From assembly GCF_029626225.1 (NCBI RefSeq), contig NZ_JARUBP010000001.1:1798001-1862000 (forward strand): a stretch of 64,000 nt of DNA, read 5' to 3'. The position numbers were made by a program, and so were the translations under genes. Below the pieces are notes generated by a model. It was given only the letters and a program-made list of their open reading frames with translations, did no database searches and was not told where the DNA came from. The DNA is from Asanoa sp. WMMD1127 (lineage in GTDB: Bacteria; Actinomycetota; Actinomycetes; Mycobacteriales; Micromonosporaceae). Of the stretch, positions 50,380 to 59,368 are shown piece by piece (the stretch's first letter is position 1; each line of letters begins with the position of its first letter).

Positions 50380-52188
50380 ATGAAGCTCGGAAAGATCGCA
50401 GTCGTAGCTGTCGTGGCCGCGGCAGGACTGGTGGCGCCGGGCTCTGCCCCGGCGCTCGCGCACGGCGGCGGCGAGCCGCCCAGAGACCCCACGGCTGTCG
50501 GACGTGGCGGTGCTGTCTCGACCGTCGACCCGACCGCGACCGCGGTCGGCCTTGAAGTGCTCCGGCGCGGCGGCAATGCCGTCGACGCCGCCGTCGCGGC
50601 CGCCGCGACGCTCGGTGTGACCGAGCCGTTCTCCGCCGGCATCGGCGGCGGCGGATTCTTCGTCTACTACGACGCCAAGACCCGACGGGTTCACACCATC
50701 GACGGGCGGGAAGCGGCGCCGCGGGCGATGGAGGAGGACGCGTTCCTTCGGGCCGACGGCACCCCGATGGCGTTCCAGGAGGCTCGGGTCAGCGGCATCT
50801 CGGCCGGCGTGCCCGGATCGCTGCTCACCTGGAAGGAAGCCCTGCGCAAGTGGGGCAGCCGGTCGCTGCCGGCGGCGCTCGCGCCGGCGGCCGAAGTGGC
50901 TCAGCGCGGCTTCACCGTCGACGCCACGTTCCGTCAGCAGATCGCCGACAACCAGGCCCAGTTCGCGCAGTTCAGCTCCACCCGCGACCTCTACCTGCCC
51001 GGCGGCCAGCCGCCCACGGTGGGCACACGCTTCCGCAACCCGGATCTGGCCGACACCTATCGCGAGATCGCCCGGCACGGCACCGACGTCTTCTACGAGG
51101 GCCGGATTGCCCGCGACATCGTGTCGACGGTGCAGAACCCACCCGTCGCCGCCGATCCGGCGGTGCCGTGGGAGTTCCCGATCCGGCCGGGCGAGATGAC
51201 CCTCGCGGACCTCGACCGCTACGACGTGCGGTTCCCGGCGCCGACCCGGTCCGACTACCGCGGCTACACCATCTATGGCATGTCGACGCCGTCGAGCGGT
51301 GGCATCGCGGTAAGCGAAGCCCTCAACATCCTCGAGCAGTTCGACCTGTCCGACATGACCGTCGTCGAGGCGCTGCACCACTACCTCGAGGCCAGCGCCC
51401 TCTCGTTCGCGGACCGCAACCGTTATGTCGGCGACTACACCTCGCGCCGGCTGATCCAGCAGTTGCTCAGCGACCGGTTCGCCGCCGAGCGGGCCTGCCT
51501 GATCGACCCCGCGAACGCGCTGGCCAAGCCGGTCGCGCCGGGCAACCCGGACGGTCGCTATGGCGACTGCGCCACCGCCGCGGCGGTCGCGGACGGCAAC
51601 CCGGGCCAGAGCACGACCAACCTCACCGTCGCGGACAAGTGGGGCAACGTCGTCGAGTACACCCTCACGATCGAGCAGACCGGTGGCAACGCCATGGTTG
51701 TCCCGGGTCGGGGTTTCCTGCTCAACAACGAGATGACGGACTTCAACTTCATCCAGACCCCCGGCGCGCCGCCGGACCCGAACCTGCCCGCTCCGGGCAA
51801 GCGACCGCGCTCCTCGATGTCGCCGACGATCGTGTTCGACGACGGGAAGCCGTTCCTCGCGCTGGGCACCCCGGGCGGCGCGACGATCATCACCACTGTG
51901 CTGCAGATGCTGGTCAACCGCATCGACCTCGGCATGACGCTGCCAGAGGCGATGGCCGCACCGCGAGCTTCGCAGCGCAACAGTGCGGCGCCCCAGGCCG
52001 AACCGGCTTTCATCACCGCGTACGGCGCCGATCTGACCGCCCTTGGTCAACCGACGTTCGTGAGCACTCCGGAGCTCGGCGCCGCCACGGCGATCGAGTT
52101 CACCCGGCACGGAATGATCGCCTCGGCCGAACCCGCGCGCCGTGGCGGCGGTGCGGCAGGCGTCGTACGACCTGACAAGTCTCACTAG
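50380..52188 (+). CDS. ggt: gamma-glutamyltransferase
   Basis: Secreted Ntn-hydrolase that cleaves gamma-glutamyl bonds, for example of glutathione. The 602-residue precursor has a signal peptide (MKLGKIAVVAVVAAAGLVAPGSAPALA), the large-subunit motif GGNAVDAAVAAAATLGVTEPFSAGIGGGGFF and the self-cleavage site STTNLTVADKWGNVV (T412/T413). The usual TTHxS reads TTNLT, so a residue beside the nucleophile differs. LNNEMTDF and SSMSPTIV are present. An AGGAGGGG site lies close upstream of ATG 50380. Actinobacteria without glutathione may use it on other gamma-glutamyl compounds. Confidence 0.93.
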   Translation: MKLGKIAVVAVVAAAGLVAPGSAPALAHGGGEPPRDPTAVGRGGAVSTVDPTATAVGLEVLRRGGNAVDAAVAAAATLGVTEPFSAGIGGGGFFVYYDAKTRRVHTIDGREAAPRAMEEDAFLRADGTPMAFQEARVSGISAGVPGSLLTWKEALRKWGSRSLPAALAPAAEVAQRGFTVDATFRQQIADNQAQFAQFSSTRDLYLPGGQPPTVGTRFRNPDLADTYREIARHGTDVFYEGRIARDIVSTVQNPPVAADPAVPWEFPIRPGEMTLADLDRYDVRFPAPTRSDYRGYTIYGMSTPSSGGIAVSEALNILEQFDLSDMTVVEALHHYLEASALSFADRNRYVGDYTSRRLIQQLLSDRFAAERACLIDPANALAKPVAPGNPDGRYGDCATAAAVADGNPGQSTTNLTVADKWGNVVEYTLTIEQTGGNAMVVPGRGFLLNNEMTDFNFIQTPGAPPDPNLPAPGKRPRSSMSPTIVFDDGKPFLALGTPGGATIITTVLQMLVNRIDLGMTLPEAMAAPRASQRNSAAPQAEPAFITAYGADLTALGQPTFVSTPELGAATAIEFTRHGMIASAEPARRGGGAAGVVRPDKSH

Positions 52189-52288
52189 AACCTCCCGCAC
52201 GATCCCGCGGACGCGGTGGCGAGCCTCGCCACCGCGTCCGTTGTGGTTGGCCCGCCCAGTGTCGAGGAGCGACAAGTCGGGTGGCCGG

Positions 52289-52315
52289 TTATCCACAGAT
52301 CGAAAGTTATCCACA
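52289..52315 (+). promoter_or_regulatory. two perfect DnaA boxes
   Basis: TTATCCACA at 52289-52297 and again at 52307-52315, on the same strand and 18 bases apart, each followed by G. They lie in the 242-base gap between ggt and the first mycosin gene. Confidence 0.6.
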
Positions 52316-52430
52316 GCCCACTTGCGGGGTCGTTCCGCGTCTGGCACCGGCCTCTACACTTGGCGCACGGACAGTCACGACCACCTATGTGCGGTCGACT
52401 GCCGTTCCAGACAGCGACTCGGGCGGTGAG

Positions 52431-53921
52431 ATGAAGCAGTCCAAGGACCGACGTTCGCGCGCACGCTGGTTCGCCGCGGTGCCGGCCATGGTGATGGTCG
52501 CGACGATCCCGCTGCTAGCAGGGCCGGCGCACGCCGACACCGTGCGGTCCCTGTCCTGGCACCTCGACGCGTTGAAGATCCCCCGCGCGCAACAGATCAC
52601 CAAGGGCGCCGGTGTGACGGTTGCCGTGATCGACAGTGGAGTCCAGGCGAACCATCAGGATCTCGTGGGTCAGGTCGTGCCGGGCAAGGGCTTCGGCTCT
52701 GACTCGTCCGCTGACGGGCGCACCGACCCGGACAAGAGCCTCAGCCACGGCACAGCCATCGCGAGCCTCATCGTCGGCCGGGGTGGCGGCCAGCAGCGCA
52801 TGCTCGGCATCGCTCCGCAGGCCAAGGTCATGCCGGCCTCGGTCGGCACCGATGCGACGACGATGCCCGAGGCGATCAGGTGGGCGGCGGACCAGCGGCC
52901 GGGGGTCATCAACATCTCGATGGGTGTGGTGACCCCAGGGTTCGGGCCCGAGTTCAGGGACGCGATCGCGTACGCACAGCAACGTGACATCGTCGTCGTG
53001 GCCAGCGCGGGCAACGAAGGCAAGGAACTCGGCGAGATCGCCGGCCAGCCAGGCGTTGTCGCGGTCGCCGCGAGCAACCGAAACGGCAAGCTTTGGGAAG
53101 ACTCCGGGTGGGGGCCCGGCCTGGCCGTCACCGCACCGGGTGTCGACGTGATCATGTCGGTCAACGCGTCGACGTCCCCCAACGGCTACGGCGTCGCCAC
53201 CGGGACCAGTGGGGCCGCGGCGATCACCGCTGGCGTGGTAGCGCTGATCAGATCACGTTTCCCCGAGCTCGACGCCGCCAACGTCATCAACCGGCTGGTC
53301 AAGACCGCCACCGACAAGGGTGAGAAGGGCCAGGACGGGCACTACGGCTTCGGCATCATCGACCCGGTGAAGGCGTTGACCGCCGACGTCCCGCCGGTCA
53401 ATGCCAACCCGCTGGGCGCCGTCGATCCGCTACCGAGTGACACCGCCAGCGCTCCGGCCGCCGATGACGACAGTGTGGACAGCGGCTCGGGGCTCGGCAT
53501 CAAGGTGCACGCCGATCCGGGTGGTTTGCTCCTCTACGGCCTCGGCTGCCTGGCGGTGGTCGCCGCGATCGTGGTCCTCATCGTCTGGTCCAGCCGTCGG
53601 CGTCGGCGGCGGCCCGCTTACCCGGGCCCGAGCGTCCCAGGTGGTCCGCCTCCGATGCCGCCGGGAAACTGGGGTGGGTCGCATCCGCCCGGTCACCGGG
53701 CGCACTATCCACCACCGCATCCGGGCTACGGCCCCCCACCGCCTCCTCCGGGCTACCAGCAAGCTCCGAGTCAGCCAGGCCAAACGCCGCCGTGGCCGTC
53801 AGGTCCCGTACCCGCGCGCCCACGGCCGGGCGGCGGCGCGATGCCGCCTGGTCCATATCCGCCCGCGTCCGGTCGTCCAACCAGCGAACAGCGGCAACCA
53901 CCACCGCCGGGTGACCGGTAG
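52431..53921 (+). CDS. mycosin-type subtilisin protease (type VII secretion)
   Basis: Membrane-anchored S8 protease of the MycP family, which stabilises and processes ESX secretion. The 496-residue product has a signal peptide, catalytic D68 (AVIDSGV), H106 (LSHGTAIA), oxyanion N195 (ASAGNEG) and S260 (GTSGAAA). A transmembrane segment (LLLYGLGCLAVVAAIVVLIVW, about residue 365) follows, then a ~110-residue proline- and glycine-rich cytoplasmic tail that is longer than in mycobacterial MycP. ATG 52431 follows GGTGAG. It leads the forward group of type VII genes. Confidence 0.92.
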   Translation: MKQSKDRRSRARWFAAVPAMVMVATIPLLAGPAHADTVRSLSWHLDALKIPRAQQITKGAGVTVAVIDSGVQANHQDLVGQVVPGKGFGSDSSADGRTDPDKSLSHGTAIASLIVGRGGGQQRMLGIAPQAKVMPASVGTDATTMPEAIRWAADQRPGVINISMGVVTPGFGPEFRDAIAYAQQRDIVVVASAGNEGKELGEIAGQPGVVAVAASNRNGKLWEDSGWGPGLAVTAPGVDVIMSVNASTSPNGYGVATGTSGAAAITAGVVALIRSRFPELDAANVINRLVKTATDKGEKGQDGHYGFGIIDPVKALTADVPPVNANPLGAVDPLPSDTASAPAADDDSVDSGSGLGIKVHADPGGLLLYGLGCLAVVAAIVVLIVWSSRRRRRRPAYPGPSVPGGPPPMPPGNWGGSHPPGHRAHYPPPHPGYGPPPPPPGYQQAPSQPGQTPPWPSGPVPARPRPGGGAMPPGPYPPASGRPTSEQRQPPPPGDR

Positions 53922-53975
53922 GGTACGCATTGACGTCCGGCACCACGATTGGCCGCCGAGACCTGGGGAGTAGCA

Positions 53976-54593
53976 ATGGGGGACGAGTTCAAGACCGGCA
54001 ACGAGGAGCTGGACGCAAAGGTCGAGAGCTACCGGCGGATCGACCAGAACACTGTGGAGATCCACCTCAAAGACGGCTCGGTCATGACGGTCGACAACAA
54101 CGGTGACCGGATCGTCGGCACGGTCGATCGGCCGTTCGACCTGGACATGCGGATCGACCAGGCCAACGTGGGCTTGTCGCGGCCCGATGCCGCTCCGGTC
54201 GGGTTGACGGAGGACGCGCCGGGCGCCAAGACGGCGGTCGACCTCGAGTCGCTCGAGAACACGCAGAAGTGGCTGCGTGAACGAGCCGATTATCTCGGCC
54301 GTCTCTACTACGCCATGCCGGAGCTCCTGGCGAAGATCGACGGACCGGCGAGCAAGGGCGCGCCGACTCTGGGCGGCCACAAAGGCGCGATGGCCATCCA
54401 CACCAAGCACACGGCGCTCTACACGTCGTTCCGCGAAGGGCTCAAGCAGACCATCGAGCAGCTCTATGACACCGCCGACGCCTTGGGCAAGATCAAGGAA
54501 AACTACGCTGCCGCTGAAGAGCGCAACGCATTGACGGCGCAGCAATGGCAGTCCATCTTCACCGAGGCAGCGAAGAAGCAGCACCAGATCTAG
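53976..54593 (+). CDS. putative type VII secretion substrate with YxxxE motif
   Basis: A 205-residue hydrophilic protein of no named family. The first ~60 residues form a beta-rich head (TVEIHLKDGSVMTVDNNGDRIVGTVDRP). The rest is predicted helical and ends KENYAAAEERNALTAQQ, where YAAAE fits the C-terminal YxxxD/E signal of ESX substrates. There is no Sec signal. ATG 53976 follows GGGGAG. Its place between a mycosin and a WxG protein on the same strand supports a role as substrate or chaperone of the secretion system. Confidence 0.7.
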   Translation: MGDEFKTGNEELDAKVESYRRIDQNTVEIHLKDGSVMTVDNNGDRIVGTVDRPFDLDMRIDQANVGLSRPDAAPVGLTEDAPGAKTAVDLESLENTQKWLRERADYLGRLYYAMPELLAKIDGPASKGAPTLGGHKGAMAIHTKHTALYTSFREGLKQTIEQLYDTADALGKIKENYAAAEERNALTAQQWQSIFTEAAKKQHQI

Positions 54594-54620
54594 CGATCCG
54601 CGAAGGAAGGGAACGAACAG

Positions 54621-56003
54621 ATGGCGCTCGACTGGACGACCATGGTCAACCACGTCGTCATCGACGGCCGTCCCGCCGACGTGGAGGACGCTGCTCTGGG
54701 TTGGCAGGAGCTGATCGGCAACGTCCGCGACGTCTGCACCACGCTCGAGCGTGACATCAAGGGCCTCGACGGTTTCTGGACCGGCAAGGCGGCGGACGCC
54801 TTCACCGAAAAGGTCAAGGGCATGAGCCAGCAGCTCAAGACCGTGACCGACAGTGCCGCGCCCGAGGGCGGCACAGGCATCGTCGAGACGCTGCGCGGCG
54901 CCGCGCGAGACCTGTCCGCCGCGCAAGCGGCGATGCCGGTCCCGGCGAGCATGCTCGGCGAGCTGATGGCCGCCCGCGACGCGCGAATCTATATCGGACC
55001 ACGTGCGCTCGAGATCGAGCTAGAGGCTGGTTTCTTCAACAACGCGCCGATGAGCGCGCTCGGCTGGGTCGGCGACCAGTTCCGCAAACTGCTCACCGAC
55101 GTCGAAGGCGACGCACGCGAGGCCTACGACAAGGTCAGCGCCGAGCACGAGGCGGCAGCCGACCGCGCGCCCGCCGCCACCACCAGGGTGGGCGACGGGG
55201 AGTTCCCTCAGGTCAGCACTCCCAACCTCGGTGGCGGCGGCGGTGGCGCAGGCGTGGGCGGCGTTCCCGAGATCGGTGGAGGCGGCGGCGCGGGCGTGGG
55301 CGGTCTCGACGTGCCCAAGGGCGGCGGCAGCGGTGTCGGCAACATGCCCGGCCTACTCGACGGCTCGCCCATCGACCAGCCCAGCACGGGCGGCCTAGGT
55401 GACTACGAGCCAGGCTCCGGGCTGGCCGGCGCCGGCGGCGGTGGTCTGACCACCGGTACGCCCGGCCTGGGCGGCGGTGGCCTCGGCACGGGCGGCCTCG
55501 GCGGCGGCGGGCTGGGCACGGGTGGCCTCGGCGGCGGCGCCGGCCTTGGTGGTGCCGGTCTGGGCGGCGCGGGCATGGGGCGCATTCCCGGCGGCGGCTC
55601 GCTGGGCAAGCCCGTCACGCCCACCGTGGCTCCCATGGGCGGCGGCCTCGCCGGCCGCGGCGGCGGCGGGGCTGGTCGAGGCGGCGCGGGCCGGCTGGGC
55701 GCCGGTGGCGCTGGCATCGGCGGAGCCGGCGCCGGCGGCGCGGGCGCTGGCCGCGGCACCGGCGCAGCCCGAGGCGGCGGCATGGCCGGCATCGGCGGCA
55801 TGGGCGCCGGAGCGGGCGCGGGCGCCGGCAAGGGCGGCGCCGCCGGGAAGGGCGGCGCTGGCCGCGGAGCCGGTTTCATGGGCGGTCCAGGTGCGGGCAG
55901 CGGTCACGGCGAAGAGGACGAGTACGACAGCTGGCTTTATGAAGACGACAACGTCTGGAGCGACGGCAACGACGCGCCACCGCCGCCGGTGCTCGGCAAC
56001 TAA
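54621..56003 (+). CDS. large WXG100/PPE-like protein with glycine-rich C-terminus
   Basis: A 460-residue putative secreted protein. Residues 1-170 are helical and hold a WxG hairpin (LDGFWTGKAADAFTEKVKGM; W53, G55), as in WXG100 and PPE-type substrates. Residues ~195-430 are extremely Gly-rich (GGGGLGTGGLGGG, GAGAGGAGAGRG). The end is acidic (GEEDEYDSWLYEDDNVWSDGND). The layout is similar to PE/PPE and other ESX effectors with a conserved helical head and variable repeat body. A GAAGGAAGG site precedes ATG 54621. It forms a pair with the preceding gene, 27 bases away. Confidence 0.8.
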   Translation: MALDWTTMVNHVVIDGRPADVEDAALGWQELIGNVRDVCTTLERDIKGLDGFWTGKAADAFTEKVKGMSQQLKTVTDSAAPEGGTGIVETLRGAARDLSAAQAAMPVPASMLGELMAARDARIYIGPRALEIELEAGFFNNAPMSALGWVGDQFRKLLTDVEGDAREAYDKVSAEHEAAADRAPAATTRVGDGEFPQVSTPNLGGGGGGAGVGGVPEIGGGGGAGVGGLDVPKGGGSGVGNMPGLLDGSPIDQPSTGGLGDYEPGSGLAGAGGGGLTTGTPGLGGGGLGTGGLGGGGLGTGGLGGGAGLGGAGLGGAGMGRIPGGGSLGKPVTPTVAPMGGGLAGRGGGGAGRGGAGRLGAGGAGIGGAGAGGAGAGRGTGAARGGGMAGIGGMGAGAGAGAGKGGAAGKGGAGRGAGFMGGPGAGSGHGEEDEYDSWLYEDDNVWSDGNDAPPPPVLGN

Positions 56004-56094
56004 CCCAACGACCACTTCGATGCACGCACAACCCGCGACACCGGTCGACCACGCCGCGCCAACGACGAGCGTGGCCGATCAGCTAACCGATCGC

Positions 56095-56283
56095 ACCGCG
56101 ACATCGGCCCACGGAGCCGCGCCACCGACCAGCCCGGCCGATCAACGAACCGAGCGCACCGCGACATCGGCCCACGGAGCCGCGCCACCGACCAGCCCGG
56201 CCGATCAACGAACCGAGCGCACCGCGACATCGGCCCACGGAGCCGCGCCACCGACCAGCCCGGCCGATGAACACGCTAACGAC
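56095..56283. repeat. 63-bp tandem repeat, three copies
   Basis: Units begin at 56095, 56158 and 56221 and are almost identical (ACCGCGACATCGGCCCACGG...). A diverged copy precedes them from about 56040. In the forward frame each encodes 21 residues (TATSAHGAAPPTSPADQRTER). That frame is continuous with the downstream mycosin. Confidence 0.9.
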
Positions 56284-56658
56284 ACCGCCACATCAGTCGA
56301 CCGCGCAGGATCATGCCGACCAGGCTGCGAAGCTCAGCCCGGCCAGCGAGGTGGGGCGCGGTCGCCACGGCGTCGGCGAGCCGCTGAGGCGTGCGCTAGC
56401 TCTCGTAGCAGCGACGGCCGATGTGTCACGTCCGCGGGCCTAGCCGACCAAGGCGCCGACGGCTCGGCTATCTCCGATGCTCGGCCTCGCGACGGCGGTT
56501 GGTCCGGTCAAGGCGATGTCATCGGCCCAGCGTCGTCAGCGCTTCCAAGCGGCACACTCGTCCGGCGGCGAATCACCCAGCCCGGAGACGGTGCTGGTCG
56601 GGGCAGGTCTGCGGGCTGGCGCAGTGTGCATTCTGTAGGTGTCGCTGGCGTCGGCTTG

Positions 56659-58119
56659 GTGAGGCGGGCCGCGGCGCTGATTGGCGCTGCGACGGTTTTG
56701 ACGTCTGTTTCCGCGCTTGGTGTGGGGGCGCCGGCCGCGGCCGCGGTGCGGGCGCCGTCGTGCGGGCCCAACGCGGGCGAACCGATGACGTCGTTGCCGT
56801 GGCCGTTGCAGCAGCTGCGGCCCGACCTGGCGTGGCCGATCAGCGAAGGCGCCGGCATGACGGTGGCAGTGATCGACTCGGGCGTTTCAGCGACGCACCC
56901 CGCCTTGGCGGGGAAGGTGCGGGAGGGTCGCGACTTCGTCCAGCCGTCGGCCAAGGGCCAATGCGACGAGGTCGCACACGGGACGCTCGTCGCGGGTGTG
57001 ATCGCCGGGCGTACACCTGAGAATTCGGTGTTCAGTGGCATTGCGCCGAAGGCCTCGATCCTGCCGATCCGCGTGCTGCGGGATCTCAGCAGAGACTTCA
57101 ACCCGAACACGTCCTCCGACATCGCGACGGCCATCAGGTGGGCCGCTGACCAGGACGTCGACGTCATCAACCTGTCGCTGACCACCGATCCGACGTCGAC
57201 GCTCGAATCGGCGATCGACTACGCGATCGATCGCGATGTCGTCGTGGTGGCCGCCGCCGGCAACGACGGCGGCAGCAAGGGCAACGAGCAGACGGCGTAC
57301 CCGGCCGCGTACGAGGACGTGATCGCGGTCGCGGGCATTGACAAGGAAGGTCATCACGTCGACACCTCGACGTCCGGAGACTATGTGGACGTCGCGGCGC
57401 CGGGCGCCGAGGTCGACGGGCCGATGCCACGCGGGGACGGGTACGCACGGTTCAAGGACGGCGGCACCAGCTTCGCGGCGGCGTACGTGTCGGGGCTCGC
57501 GGCGCTGCTCAAGTCCGCGGATCCCGAGCTGACGCCCGCCCAGATCGCGCAACGCATCGCCGCGACCGCCGACCATCCGCCGGAGGGGCGTAACAACCAG
57601 GTCGGCTTCGGCATGATCAATCCCTATCGGGCCCTGACCGCCATCGCCGGCAACCCCAAGGCCTCGCCGGCGCCCGCCGCACTCACCCCCGTGACGCTGC
57701 CCCAGGACCCGATGGGCAACACCCGTGCGATCGCGACCTGGACCGCCGGCGGCCTCGCCGCGCTGGCCCTGCTGATCGCGCTCGTAGCCGGCGTGGTCCG
57801 CGGCACCAGGCGGCGCCGCGGTCTCACCGAGCCAGCCGGAGCCGCACCGGTCCGGAGCGCCGATCCCCGGCGCGGCGCTGCCGCGCCCGCTCGCCGCACG
57901 GCGGCGAACAGCGGGTCGGCAGACGGACAGATCACCGCACCGAAGGTCCGATCCCGCAACGCCACGGCGCGGTCGGCAAACCCTGCCGCGGGAGCGGCCA
58001 CGGCGACGCTGGGCGGGCGTCAGCAGCCCTTGAGCTGGCAACCGGGCGCCCAGCGGTCACCCGGCCAACCGCCGGCCGGTGCGCCCCCCAGCGGCCGCGC
58101 CCAGGTCCCGCGACGCTAG
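56659..58119 (+). CDS. second mycosin-type subtilisin protease
   Basis: A 486-residue S8 protease with the mycosin layout: signal peptide (RRAAALIGAATVLTSVSALGVGAPAAAA), D73 (AVIDSGV), H107 (VAHGTLVA), S271 (GGTSFAAA), then a transmembrane segment (AIATWTAGGLAALALLIALVAGVV, about residue 375) and a ~100-residue Arg/Ala/Pro-rich cytoplasmic tail. GTG 56659 is chosen because the signal peptide starts there; no good ribosome site is seen. The frame is open back to ATG 56020 through the 63-bp repeats, so a 699-residue form is possible. A second copy of mycosin within 3 kb is unusual. Confidence 0.85.
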   Translation: MRRAAALIGAATVLTSVSALGVGAPAAAAVRAPSCGPNAGEPMTSLPWPLQQLRPDLAWPISEGAGMTVAVIDSGVSATHPALAGKVREGRDFVQPSAKGQCDEVAHGTLVAGVIAGRTPENSVFSGIAPKASILPIRVLRDLSRDFNPNTSSDIATAIRWAADQDVDVINLSLTTDPTSTLESAIDYAIDRDVVVVAAAGNDGGSKGNEQTAYPAAYEDVIAVAGIDKEGHHVDTSTSGDYVDVAAPGAEVDGPMPRGDGYARFKDGGTSFAAAYVSGLAALLKSADPELTPAQIAQRIAATADHPPEGRNNQVGFGMINPYRALTAIAGNPKASPAPAALTPVTLPQDPMGNTRAIATWTAGGLAALALLIALVAGVVRGTRRRRGLTEPAGAAPVRSADPRRGAAAPARRTAANSGSADGQITAPKVRSRNATARSANPAAGAATATLGGRQQPLSWQPGAQRSPGQPPAGAPPSGRAQVPRR

Positions 58120-58165
58120 GCCTCGGACAGCGCCAACAGGCGTCCGCGAGGAGCCGCGGCCGACC

Positions 58166-58320
58166 GGGGACCGGCAGCCAACCGGGGACCGGCAGCCAAC
58201 CGGGGACCGGCAGCCAACCGGGGACCGGCAGCCAACCGGGGACCGGCAGCCAACCGGAGACCGGCAGCCAACCGGAGACCGGCAGCCAACCGGAGACCGG
58301 CAGCCAACCGGAGAGCGGCA
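58166..58320. repeat. 18-bp minisatellite, eight full copies plus a partial
   Basis: Unit GGGGACCGGCAGCCAACC at 58166, 58184, 58202, 58220 and 58238; then GGAGACCGGCAGCCAACC at 58256, 58274 and 58292, and a degenerate copy from 58310. Copies are head to tail without spacers. The switch from GGGG to GGAG marks two amplified blocks. Confidence 0.95.
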
Positions 58321-58715
58321 GATACTGGGCGAGGCATGCCCGCGCATGCGCAGCCTCTCGGCGACGGCCTCAGGCGACGCGCACGACCGGTGGGCTGCAC
58401 TCCTGCCGTGGGCTCGCGGCAAAGCCTTCGGACAAAGCGTGCAGCTGGCGGCGTCGTTCTGCACGCGTGCCACTTGTGGAGATCGGTCGCCGTTGTCACA
58501 GGCGTTTAGGCATGCGCGCCCGAAGGCGCGAATCCGAATCGGACCGTCGCCGCCACGCAATCAGTTGCGGTGGTCGGTGCGCGGCGATCAACGGCACCCG
58601 AGCTCAAGAGTCCCGACGACGCGCAGCGGGGCCTGAGATCCAGACCAGGCCGCCACCGCAGACCACATTGTGCCGGGTCGGTCCATCAAGTCGCAGTGAC
58701 GGCGCCGGCAGCCGC

Positions 58716-58897
58716 CACGCGCGGCGCCAGACCCGCCAGTGCGCGGCCCATGTGGGGGGTCGGGCATCATCGACTTAACGGCATTCCGGTCCGAGATGTC
58801 TTCACGCACGCGCGGCGCCAGACCCGCCAGCGCGCGGTCAACCTCGGGGGTCGGCATCATCGACTCGAAGCATTCGCGTCGGAGACGTCTGCACGCA
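58716..58897. repeat. ~91-bp direct duplication
   Basis: CACGCGCGGCGCCAGACCCGCCAG begins at 58716 and at 58807, each followed by GCGCGG, a GGGGGTCGG-CATCATCGACT segment and a diverged end. The start of a third copy (CACGCATGCGCGGCGCC) is at about 58892. Confidence 0.8.
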
Positions 58898-59002
58898 TGC
58901 GCGGCGCCGCCCAGCGTCCAACCCGACTGCGGCTGCTGGCGGCTCATCACGTGTCCCGGTGGCGCTGAACGGCCAGCAGGGTTCGGGCTCCCACCAACGC
59001 CG

Positions 59003-59034
59003 AGCGCGGCCCGGGATTTGTCCCGGGCCGCGCT
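59003..59034 (-). terminator. terminator downstream of the WXG100 gene pair
   Basis: Perfect 14-bp inverted repeat AGCGCGGCCCGGGA / TCCCGGGCCGCGCT with a TTTG loop, 27 bases past the stop of the WXG100 gene at 59061. Confidence 0.9.
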
Positions 59035-59060
59035 GAGGCGTTTCGCGCCAGTTGGGGCTG

Positions 59061-59345
59061 TCAGCCCCAGACCTTGGCGTTGTTGGCTTCCGTGCTGACG
59101 TAGTTCTGGTTGGCTACGCCGACCGCGGCGCCGATTTCGTTGAGGATGGCGTTGATGTCGGCGACGGCCGCGTCCCATTGGGCCTGGTAGGCCTGGTAGG
59201 CCTCGCGGTCGGAACCGTTCCACTGCATCTGCTGCAGTTGCGAGCGGAGGGTGTCGAGGCGGCCGTCGATCGTCTTGGAGATCGACTGCATCTGCGACTG
59301 CGCGTTTTCGAGCGCGGCGTAACTGACTTGGATCGGCTGCGACAT
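59061..59345 (-). CDS. WXG100 family protein (ESAT-6-like)
   Basis: A 94-residue secreted helical-hairpin protein. The turn motif is WNG (W42-G44) between two helices (YAALENAQSQMQSISKTIDGRLDTLRSQLQQM and REAYQAYQAQWDAAVADINAILNEIGAAVG). It probably dimerises with the upstream WXG100 protein and is exported by EccC. ATG 59345 follows GAAGGA. It is 23 bases downstream of its partner. Confidence 0.93.
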   Translation of the reverse strand: MSQPIQVSYAALENAQSQMQSISKTIDGRLDTLRSQLQQMQWNGSDREAYQAYQAQWDAAVADINAILNEIGAAVGVANQNYVSTEANNAKVWG

Positions 59346-59368
59346 GATCTCGAAATCCTTCGCTCAGG

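Larger units (their letters stand above)
58120..59002. other. gene-free repeat-rich stretch between mycosin 2 and the WXG100 genes
   Basis: About 880 bases between convergent genes. It holds the 18-bp minisatellite at 58166-58320 and a ~91-bp direct duplication at 58716-58897. Frames are open on both strands only because the repeats lack stops; none shows a ribosome site with a plausible protein. Confidence 0.6.

Noticed and set aside
50215-52347. 710-codon reverse frame opposite gamma-glutamyltransferase
   Set aside because: Shadow frame with skewed composition; ggt motifs are on the forward strand.
58166-58320. CRISPR array
   Set aside because: Units are directly contiguous with no unique spacers and no cas genes nearby.
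58079-58636. 185-codon forward frame of PTGDRQ repeats, and mirror reverse frames
   Set aside because: Open on both strands only because the 18-bp unit lacks stops; no ribosome site or conserved flanks.
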